A stretch of DNA of 64,000 nt from Datnioides undecimradiatus (lineage: Eukaryota; Chordata; Actinopteri; Lobotiformes; Datnioididae): the NCBI GenBank assembly GCA_008933995.1, contig WARS01000014.1, positions 1,019,196 through 1,083,195 of the forward strand, in the 5' to 3' direction. Made by a program: the position numbers and the translations under genes. The notes beneath the pieces were generated by a model. That model did not search any database. It saw nothing but the letters and a program-made list of their open reading frames with translations, and was not told the origin of the DNA. Positions 1 to 9,759 of the stretch are shown here, piece by piece. Positions within the stretch are counted from its first letter, which is position 1. Each line of letters starts with the position of its first letter.

Positions 1-3000
1 AAATGCCAAACAAAAACAAAACATAACGGCCACAAGACACAAGTTCTTCCATTCAAACAAGGTGGATGGTGGAAAAGTCAGCGATCTGCTCTCAACTGTT
101 GAGCGATTTTACTGTGGCCAGTTTTCCTACAAAAGGTTTTCTCTGCAATGGAGGGATTGTTACCAGCATTTTAGATCCTTAATTTTAATTTTATCAATAA
201 ATTAATGTTACTAATGTTAGCTTGTCAGATTTTCTGGAAACACGTTTCTACTGATCTGTCTGATCTTGTTGTGGTGATGATACCATGTTTCCAGCGTTTT
301 TATATTTTTTATTTTTTGAGTACCAGAATCCCAACAAATCTGTTTTCATAAACCAGATTTATCACTAAAAAGAGCTATTAAGAGTCTGATTTGCAAATGA
401 ATGACAACATAAACTGGCAAAAATGTCAGAGAAAATCGAGAAAATGTCTGAACAAGGGGAGCAGGACGTCCCACTGATGGTTCCAAGAAGAGAAAAAACA
501 CAACTCTGCTGTCACAGGAAAATGATCTTTTAAGTGCTGGAAACTATCAAAGACCTCAATGAGGTCATATCAACTCTCAGCTCTGTCTTTGTTTTCACAC
601 CTTTCACGCAATGAAAGGCAAGGCCTATTTTTAACAACCTGGCAGGGTCAAGACAGGAGGTGTCATGACAGAATATAATCTAATAAAATAAATAAAATAT
701 AAACTTACCAGAGAAATCTTTCTTACAGCAGGATGTGTCAGACAGATTGAAGATACTTGGATGACTCTTCTAATGGCAATCAGGTTTCACTTTTGTTTCT
801 CCTCTAATCCTTTAAAAGACACTCTATTTAAACATAGAGCACCATTCATATCTTCAGCTACAATGTATTTGAAAACAGCCTGAAAAATATGGGACCATTT
901 AACAAATAAGGAATTGTTTTAACCAGACTGTGGGAGAATCAACCACACTTAGAAACCACACAAAGAAACAGTACTCTATATATCAAATGCAACTAATGAG
1001 CACCCTTTTGACCCTTGCCACCAACTCAGCAACAGCTTCTCTTTTTGTACAACAGCCTCTGGCACTGTGTCACTTACAATGTAGAGTTATTTATGTGGAT
1101 GAACTCAAAGTCTTCTAGGCTGTTACCAAAGTGTTTTTCATACATTAACCAAGCAGGATTTGTACACCACAGTGTGATGGATTACGTGCAGCCATTTCCA
1201 CCTGTACTTGTACTGTGTTAAATTTCAAGTAGAAATATTGTGCTTTTACATTATAACTAGTCGACATATAAATATTACTTTTCAAAATTGAATTTTATAT
1301 TAAAAATGTACCCTAAGATTACAAAAGTGTTTTCCAGTCATTTTGGCTTGTGGCTTGCTGTTTAAAAGCTGTGTCTAGTTGAGTCACGAGATTTGTCACG
1401 TTTCAAATGTGCAATGCTTTATTTGCAGTTCATTCACAGAGTGAACCTCTCGAATAGCTTCACATGTCCGCCTCTTTCCTTCTATTATATCTTCCTGTCC
1501 AAACCAAAATCAACAGAAAATGAAAGTTCTTTGTAGTTGCTCTCGCTAATCTGAGTTATTGCTTATTAATACTTACTTTCTCAAGTTATTTCTTTTTGTA
1601 TTTCATCATAGCATTTCTTGTAGGAATCATCCCTTAAACGGAAATGAGAAGTGCAACCACACCAGGCTGTACACCCGACGTCTGCAGAGGAAGAGACTCT
1701 GCTGACGTTATTGGTTCCTGTCTCAGGGTCTGACTTTGTCATAAAATATTCAGGCTTGCTAAGTGCAGTCTGTCTGTCAGAATGAAAATGGAGTTCAGCA
1801 GAGGTAGCAGCAGTATTACTGTGCCAAACAAAACCACTGTGTGATCACTGAATCCCCTGAAAGGCAACCAGAGTTGCTGATATGACTCAGTTCTCCACGC
1901 TGAACATTTTTCTGTGTTCTGTTAGGGTTTTTATAATTCTGTTGTGTAGCCTTTTATTTAGAGAAGTCACTCTCACTGACAACCTGACTGCTGGTGTTTG
2001 GTCTGCAACATGTGGAAACACAGATGAAAGCCCCCTCCACTGCTCTTTAATGTCAGGGAAGAACCCTGTGTCTTAAATTAGCACAGCCTCACTTTCACAG
2101 ATTTCAAAAGAGCACCCTCATTCACACATGAAGATAGTTAAATAGTTAAAACATTTGGGAAATGTCAACACATTTTGGGATTATATGATTTAATGTGCTC
2201 ACAAAACCGTCTCAAAATTGACTGAATTGTTTTAAAACCATCTCCATGCTGGCTTAAATCCATTCACCCCACAATAAAACATATTTTCACCTTTACCTCT
2301 TTTGGTTTTCAGATCAAGTCTAATCTTGGTTGTACTTGTTTAGGTTTCGAGATATGCATCTGTCTTGCCCTCAGGCTAAAGGAGATGCATATCTCAGAAT
2401 CTGGACAAGTAAAACCAAAACTCCCATCATGACTTGAAACCATTGCAGGTTTAGTTATATACTAATTTTTGTATTTTGTAAATGAGCCTGTTTTATGAAA
2501 ATGATTTTCGTTTTGGGTGTAAGTGGCTTTGACATATGGATTTTTTTTGGCAATATAACAATAAAATTGTGATCATTACCTTGAGGGTCCTTTATTATTC
2601 TTTTGCATGTGGCTCTCATTTTTTTAATGGTCATGTGTTCCCTAATTTGTCATCACAATTGGTTTAGCGCTTTACAGGAAAAAATGGAATTTAGCAGTAC
2701 CATACACTTCATGCTTTTCTCATTTTCATCCATTTCTGCTGCCAGAATACAAAGGAAAGGAGAAGAAACACAAAAATAGAAGGCAAAAACAAAACAAACC
2801 TGTTGGTTTAGAGATGGGATTTTACTTTTTCAACAAAGTGAAACGAAACATAAAACTGAAACTAACTCACATGGCTTTGGGTTCTTATAATTCCATGACC
2901 TTATAGAGAAAATCATATTAAGGTCAATGGGGGGGGGGCAGGTTTATGAAAATAATGCATTTTGGTCATTTTGCTAACAAAGGAGATGGTAATTATTATG

Positions 3001-4300
3001 TCATTTTTTATTACAGTATTATTCATCTTTATTTTACTGTCCCCTCAAATTGCCTACTTTATATATCTATTCATGTACTGTATACATCCAGAAAGTACTG
3101 TTTGTGCTGTCCAAACATCTGTACGCTGGCTGTTAACCATTTTACAGGGATAGAATATGATAAGGAGATCAAGCTCAGAACCATACAGATAAAGCTGCCA
3201 ATCATTACTTTTTTTTCACACTACAAATGACATTGTAACTACCACGCGACTACAATGAAAAAGGAAAAAAAAGTACTTTTTTTTTTTGGGCACTAACACA
3301 TTTGGTTGCTCAAGGTGTTAACCAACAATGCAAAGTAGATGGAGAATGTGATGCAAAGATCATCAGCCCACACTTTGTGTTACTAGATGTAGGTCACATA
3401 TGTTTGAAGTACCTTCATTTAAAATTTTAAGGGAAATCTATGTTTTTTATCAAGTCTTATCAAGTCAAATTGCTGCACAAGGAATGTGACAATATGCCAA
3501 AACAAAGAGATTTTTTTAATCCCTTTCATGCATGGATTATGAAAACTTCAGACAGCATTTTTTTCCTTAGTCTTTTTATTTTTCTTGGGCCATAAAAAAA
3601 TACATTTTGAGTATTTTAACTAAACAAATATGCTGTTACAGTAATGTGAACATATTTTGACATATTGTAACACTGTTCAACCCATGCATATACAAGAAAA
3701 TGGCTTTTGAATAGCTGTCCACTGTAGTGACCACTGTGCATGAAAAGTTTTCAGGTCAGTTGTGTCTGTGCTTGATTGTTTTGTTTAATTTGGATGACAT
3801 AATCGTATTGATCACGCATATTTACAAATGTGCAATCAACATATAGACATAAATGTCTGTGTCTGTGTGCTTCCTGTACACACTTTCCAACACTGTACTC
3901 ACATTACATGATCTGTGATTTAAAATTGTATTGAAAATAGATAAGCGAAAAGATAACAGAAAAAAAACTTGAGATATTATTTATAAACAACTGCAGGACC
4001 CAGTATAAAAATAAACAACTTGTGCAAAATGTCCAAAAGATTTATTGGTCGGTCACAGGATAAATGACACATACAGTGTAAATACAAGTTCAATGTGATA
4101 GTTAAACTGTCCATTCAAGTTTGCATTTTCCAACAAGTTTTTCTACTTTTTTATGTTTTAAGTCTAATATTAATAATATTTCACTTTACTTATATATAAT
4201 TGTTATATTCACTTTATTTATCAAATGTATTAATTATTACCAATTGTAATATAATATAACGTAATCAAAGAGGAAGGAAGAGTGGAATGAATGAGTAGGT
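1..4300. other. Non-coding AT-rich upstream region
   Basis: No exon with convincing splice sites and protein-like composition was seen on either strand. The ORFs of 60-95 codons are low-complexity or hydrophobic readings of AT-rich DNA. Notable contents are a long imperfect hairpin at 2326-2418 and a cluster of GAAA motifs at 2840-2870, both described separately. There are short homopolymer runs but no long microsatellite. Confidence 0.6.
2326..2418 (+). ncRNA. Candidate hairpin RNA (pre-miRNA-like) or short palindromic element
   Basis: Two 36-nt arms, 2326-2361 and 2383-2418, are inverted copies separated by a 21-nt loop. The 13 base pairs next to the loop are perfect. Over the whole stem I count 30 Watson-Crick pairs, 4 G-U wobbles and 2 mismatches when read as plus-strand RNA. 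On the minus strand the four wobbles would become A-C mismatches, so the fold favours plus-strand transcription. The motif TCAAGTC recurs beyond both arms (2314-2320 and, inverted, about 2431-2437), so the palindrome extends further with an indel. It could be a microRNA precursor, another structured RNA, or the remains of a palindromic transposon. No known microRNA was recognised. Confidence 0.35.
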
Positions 4301-4309
4301 TTTTTTAGC

Positions 4310-4321
4310 AGTTTCAGTTTC
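4310..4321. promoter_or_regulatory. ISRE upstream of the CXC chemokine
   Basis: The 12-mer AGTTTCAGTTTC (reverse GAAACTGAAACT) fits the ISRE/IRF core consensus AGTTTCNNTTTC exactly. It lies about 60 bp upstream of the TATA box and about 200 bp upstream of the start codon. ISREs at this position are a known feature of interferon-inducible CXCL9/10/11 promoters. This supports both the family assignment and control by IRF/STAT factors, but only the motif and its position are directly seen. Confidence 0.7.
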
Positions 4322-4381
4322 TGACCTCAAAAAATTCCAATGACCGCAGGAAACATGTGGAAAGTTTGTGCATGAAAAAAG

Positions 4382-4389
4382 TATATAAG
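4382..4389 (+). promoter_or_regulatory. TATA box of the CXC chemokine
   Basis: TATATAAG lies about 130 bp upstream of the start codon. Transcription would then begin near 4412, giving a 5' untranslated leader of about 105 nt. Inducible chemokine promoters are typically TATA-driven, unlike the CpG-rich promoter of mapk9 in the same window. Confidence 0.65.
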
Positions 4390-4517
4390 ATGACTCTCTG
4401 CCTCTACCCATCACAGGTCTTCTGTCAACAAACTTTGCTGTATAGCACTTACGGCACTACAGCTCCCCTCGAACATCTTCACCACAAGCGTCATCTTGAG
4501 CAAAAAGGAAACCAACA

Positions 4518-5364
4518 ATGCAGAACATCGTTAAAGTGTCCCTGCTCCTGGCTGCTGTGGTCTGCATCTCTGAAGCCCAATGTAAGTTTTCATATTTTTC
4601 ACTATTTGTCACTTGAACATTGGCATAGTGCCATTTACTTCGTTGACAGACAACAAGACAACTGTGAGCAGAAATCTGTGCAGTGGAAATAGTTTGAATT
4701 GAACTAAACTTTTTCAATTTCCCTCTTGTCTTTCTCTCTAGTTGATAAATCAGGACAGCAGTGCCTGTGTCAACGTGTCAGGAACTTTATTGACCCAAGG
4801 TCTGAAGTAAAGGACCTCCAGATTTACCAGGCAACCATCTTCTGTGACAGAGTGGAGATTGTGTAAGTTACATTAAAATCTTTAAGTAAAATGGGTAGAA
4901 TGTGGGGTTTTAATGCAACATTGTGTCACAACAACAATTTTAATAGACTCCTCATAAAACAATCTGCACACATCTCTAAAATCACTTCTAGTCATAAGTT
5001 TACCTGCCTGAATTAGCAACGTATGTGTGTATTACTATACCTGGTGAAGAGTGGGTGCCTTTGTTTTTAACTGAGTGCACCTCTACTGTTCATTTCAACA
5101 GTATCACTGTCAAGAGTGGCCAGCGCTTTTGCCTGAACCCCAAGTTGAAAATGGTGAAAGCTCTCCTGGCTAAAATCCTGTAAGTATACATTTACAGACG
5201 TAAATCCAACCCTATTCTTCAGAATGCACTGGCCACCCATCTAACAGCTTTAATCTTTCTGTGAATGTGTCTGATGTGTGTTCCTCTTGTTTCATTTCAG
5301 AAAAAGGCAGATAACTCCTACAGCCAAACCAACTGTGTTCACCTCCACCCCGACTCATGCCTGA
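4518..5364 (+). CDS. CXC chemokine, CXCL9/10/11-like (ELR-negative)
   Basis: Secreted chemoattractant, predicted to act on leukocytes through a CXCR3-type receptor. Coding exons are 4518-4581, 4742-4862, 5102-5179 and 5301-5364 (108 aa). The four-exon layout with these phases is the usual CXC gene structure. Exon 1 encodes a signal peptide of about 20 residues ending ISEA. The mature chain starts with a CLC pair (the C-X-C motif) without a preceding ELR, then TIFC and RFC supply the third and fourth cysteines. A basic tail of about 20 residues rich in Thr and Pro follows. The missing ELR and the upstream ISRE point to the interferon-induced CXCL9/10/11 group. The exact teleost paralogue (cxcl11-type or a fish-specific CXCL) cannot be fixed by eye, so no symbol is given. 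Confidence 0.93.
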
Positions 5365-5405
5365 CTCTTCCTTTAGCTCTTTGGACTAATAAGAAGCTAA
5401 GATGA

Positions 5406-5420
5406 CCCCCCCCCCCCCCC
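5406..5420 (+). repeat. Poly-C run in the chemokine 3' UTR
   Basis: Fifteen consecutive C residues followed directly by six A residues, about 40 nt after the chemokine stop codon. Length is likely to vary between individuals and to be error-prone in sequencing. Confidence 0.9.
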
Positions 5421-5604
5421 AAAAAAGCACCTTAAACAAATGTACATGTGTAAAGAATTAACTTTTCAGTCTATTTATCTTCTGTTTATACTCATGTGTA
5501 CTTACAAAAAGGTCTTTTATTTCCTTTGACTTGTTTTTGTAAATATATAATTTTTTTGTACATGTAAGTTTTTCTGCATTTTGGTCATTTCAATTTTTTT
5601 ATTA

Positions 5605-5610
5605 AATAAA
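5605..5610 (+). terminator. Poly(A) signal of the CXC chemokine
   Basis: AATAAA about 240 nt after the stop codon, in an AU-rich 3' untranslated region that includes at least one ATTTA pentamer near 5473. AU-rich 3' ends commonly make chemokine mRNAs short-lived. No competing signal lies nearer the stop. Confidence 0.7.
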
Positions 5611-5659
5611 AAAGATAAATCAAAGCAGCATTGAGTAATTTAATCTGTTAATCTGTCAT

Positions 5660-6550
5660 CTGTTTCTATTCCAAGTCTGACACTGTGTGCTCTATCAACA
5701 GTGCTCTCTTGTGGTTCAAGGCTGCCAAAGCAAGAATCCCATGCACAAGTAGGTTGTCAGGTAGCTCTGAGTTAAGGAGAAACTCCTGAAAATATAGCAG
5801 TCAGTCCTCAGATCGCCAAGTTACTGATGTAAGATGACTTCACAAACATGATCCTGCTCACAATCAGCAGCAAGTTAAGCACTTTCTTTGTTATTAGGCC
5901 TTTGTCATTTCCTGACTGACAGAGTAAAAAGTATTTATTGGTTGTTTTTCATCTCTTTGTGTAGTTTGAAGTTTCTGTATTCATTCTGTGTCTGTGTCTG
6001 TTGTATTATTGACTCATTGAAATCTTAGCAGTTAATTTGAACAGATGTCCTGGCACATGGCCCCCTGACATCTTGTGCCCCTGCGCCTGGGCCCAGGAGA
6101 CCCATTCAGTCCTCCATGTGTCTGACCAAACCATATTCATTTTGGACTCTTGGTTTTAAAATGTCTTTAATAAAATTATGTCTTTAATAAAGCCTAATTA
6201 GAGCCCGAATTTGTTTAAGGCATTCACTCAGTAACACCCAGGTCTTAAACTGACAGTTTTCACCACATAGGACAGTCATGATTTTGTTGGGCAGCCTGAC
6301 CACCTTCTGGTCTCCAGGTGAGAAACAACACGTGACTTCACACTGTGATGATCACCATGGCTGCATGTAAAGGCAGGTTTCAACTGCTGTCAAAATTCCA
6401 ATAATAAGGATGAAATTCTGAGAAATTTTGGTCTTTATCTGTAAACAACATGCAGATGTTTGTAAAAAAAAAAAATACAAAAATTGATTGCTTCATCCAC
6501 CCAATCCATAACTGACAAACTGATCTTTAAAGACTACTCTCGCTCTCTCT

Positions 6551-6619
<69 letters not shown>

Positions 6620-8400
6620 TATATATCTACAGTACTGTCTAGAGTCAAATGCTGATAAAATGCTGATGTGAGCTCAGTGTTGTATCAGCATCATCTGTCT
6701 CAATCATTTGTGAGGGACAGTGTGGCAATGCAGTGCAGCAAGGCTGGTGTCAGCTGAGTGTGAAATTTGGGTGATATGGGTTTAATTAGTTTTACATTGT
6801 AATGTTTTACACTCCAACAGCAGTTTTACATTACAATTTTTTTTATTTAAACAAAAAGGCAATACAAAAGGCAAACAACAAGTTTGGTAGGGTAGCCAGA
6901 GGTCATAACCAAACACAAGCAAACAAATCAATCATGAGCAAGCAGAATCAAAGTCCAGGAAAACAAAAGGTATAAATCCCCAAATTTTATGCATAAGGTA
7001 TAAAATGAACACATAACTGAGAAAGATGCAAAATAATATACACCAGCGAGGGAAGGTTAACAGTGCACTGATTAACTGAATCAAAGGTGTGAAAAACACA
7101 CGAAGACAGAAAGTAAAAACAACTGAAACCTGATAAGGGGTGAGTGTATCAAAGTACAACAGGAAATCACCAATTGAAACCAAAAACAACAGTCTCAATA
7201 GTCTCTTCACATAAATACACCAGTAAGAAAATCTTAACTTTTCCAGTAATTAATTGATAATTGATTACACTTGTATTCAACAATGAACAATAACAATAAT
7301 GATGATGCTTTTGTCTTGCATGCTACAACAGAAACAGGCTGATTCAGTGCTTAAGGAACAGGGTGGGTGGACATGATTGTAGTCCTTTCTGTGAACATCG
7401 AGGCACCACTGCAGTCATCACAACATTAATGGGTCTTACTCTTACTTACATGTATCAGATACCAGAGGATACCAGAGCTGCAGGCAGACCCTGGGAGTTA
7501 CAGGGTCAGTAGCCAGCCATCATCATGTGTTCCTGCTCAACTCTGACAGGGGTGGCTCAGATCAGTCGAATCCCATAGGCTGTAATCGTCTACACCCATC
7601 ACATGCACATTCACTCTATCACAAACACGCACACACTGGAGTTCATTTCCCAGAGACGTGCCCTAACCATGACTTTAACCCCTGTATGGCTAATCTTTAC
7701 CTCTTTCCTCACCTTTTTTTTTTTTTGGTTTTCCTTTTTGGGGACTAGCTTTTTGACACCAAATGAGAAATTACCACCTATTGATTTTTGTCCCCACAAA
7801 GTGAGCATATTATGGAAACATACACTCTCTTGAGAAGTTAAATATTTCATATGCTTCATAGATAAAATTATTTACTGCAGTTGTTGCTGTAATTTAAATT
7901 CTTCCCCATTTTTACAGCAACCCTTCTTCAGTGATTTGCCTGACCATTTCAGTTTTGAAATATGACATTTGAATTTTTTTGGGGGGGGGTTTCAGCAAAC
8001 GTGTAGACAGTGTTGCATAAAACGGTAACACTTCACAAATGACCAAATGTTTATTCTGAATATTCTGAATATGAAAAATACTGTTGTGGAAATTTAAATT
8101 AAATTGAAATATCCATTATGACGAGGAAGAATCGACTTACAGACACATGCAATACATATCAGACTAGCTGGTGAATGTTACAACGCCCCCTATACTTTTT
8201 TTTTTTGCTTTCTTTAAAGATATCTTAAATTTAGCTTTGACTATACTTTATCATGGATATCTTTGATTTCCACTTTGACTGGGGTATACAAGAAAAAATA
8301 ATTTACGTTCATATAAAGCGTGACTAAAGATAGTAGTGTCGAATCAATGTTGACACAGCTCGCTTTAGTTGCAGTGCACCACACGTCTTCCCAAACAGGC
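5660..8400. other. Intergenic region between the chemokine and kiaa1191
   Basis: No supported gene. It contains the (CA)n tract at 6555-6610. The stretch at about 6860-7210 is purine-biased on the plus strand and reads in the minus frame as an unbroken hydrophobic ORF; I regard it as a likely dispersed repeat, not a gene. The remaining ORFs are short and have no splice context. Confidence 0.5.
6555..6610. repeat. (CA)n microsatellite
   Basis: About 28 uninterrupted AC units, followed by a short TA-rich run (6611-6628) and preceded by CT repeats. Confidence 0.97.
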
Positions 8401-8429
8401 TGCAGGGTTTGAAGTTTTCGGATGATCAC

Positions 8430-8646
8430 TTCCGCCGGCTCCTTCGGCGGAGCGCTGCCCTCACTGGTGCTGTGTGGACGTGCTGTTTACTCTCTGCATG
8501 TCCAAAAGTCATGGATGAACCAACCGGTGGACAAACACACAGTATTTGTTCGTTCAGTCTGTCGAAGCGGCGTGACTGTGACAAAGAAATCACTGCAGCT
8601 GTGGAATAATTTCACCGGGAGAAGAGAGAGATAGTGACAGGCTGCG
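8430..8646 (+). promoter_or_regulatory. kiaa1191: Probable promoter and non-coding first exon of kiaa1191
   Basis: This block is richer in GC and CpG than its flanks and includes an inverted repeat around CCGCCGGCTCCTTCGGCGG (about 8431-8449). It ends at a strong donor, GCG followed by GTAAGT at 8647. The kiaa1191 start codon at 9760 has an acceptor-like CAG at 9722-9724 just upstream, so a spliced 5' leader is plausible. The transcription start is not visible. A second possible start lies near 9049, where a YY1-like ATGGCGGAC occurs. Confidence 0.4.
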
Positions 8647-9759
8647 GTAAGTGTTGAATGTACTGCAGCGCAGACGACAGGCTTTTGTTTTTTATGTGGA
8701 CGTTAATATAAAAAAAATGACAGGATACAATGAAATTATAATGCATGCAGAAATTGTAAAAAAAAAAGATCAATCAGTGATTTTAAAACTTTTTATATTA
8801 GGATGGCCAGTAAATGTTTATTGTCATTATAATAGGAGTTTACAGATAATTGTAGACGTTACTCCCACACGCCCATGGCGTGACTTCGGTTCCTGTTTCT
8901 GCAAGTCACTGTATTTGGCTCCCCTCAGCGCTGACGTGAGCAATAGCAGATAGATGTCAGCTGTCTGGAAAGTACAGTAGACGACCAAATACCGACTGAC
9001 ACCTTCAAAGGCTGAGTTCAGACAGAAATTAGATCCCACATTTTGAATATGGCGGACGGTCCTATCATTATTTATTTAAGTAAGGAAGATGCAGGTGGAC
9101 TCCAAAGGAACGTGAACTCAGATAAGGCTGATAAGGTGCACTGATAACAGAGGTCACCATAAAATAACACAGGAGGAATAATGAGAGCGGCTTCCTTTGT
9201 GTTTTACACAACAGGGAACTAAGTGCAGAGCAGAATTCATGCTGTCAGACATAATTTCCTTCATTTATGAAGTTCCAATTCCTCCTGAAAATTAGCCTGA
9301 TTTATTTCACAGTCTGGCTGTTTTTCTCTGCTATGGGCAACGCGAGGTTGGTGTGTGTGGGTGACGCTGACATAAACTGATTTTAATGACTGAGCTGTAA
9401 CCAGACTCTCTGCTTCTATTTGGAGCGGGTCAGAAACTGGACACTGTGCGCAGCACATACAGGCCTCTGATGTGTTATTCTCTGACTTAACCATGGTTAG
9501 TAAAAAAAACACACATAAATATATTTATTTACTAGCCTCACTTTCTGTCCAAGGTTGTGCTGACAGGAATGACATCAATGTATTGTCGCACTACACACCT
9601 GCTTCGCTAGGAGCAGGTCTTTCTATCAGTCCAATGATTCTGTGTGATGTCATGTGATGAAGTGTTCAGATTTGGAGTCCAGAGCAAAGCGGAGTGGACC
9701 TCCACACTGGCTGTCACCTTCCAGAGTATCCTGTGGTCACTCTCTGTTCTGGTGTCAAA

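Noticed and set aside
6932..7210. A 92-codon hydrophobic minus-strand ORF
   Set aside because: It mirrors a purine-rich plus strand. It has no splice or promoter context, and the region looks like a dispersed repeat.
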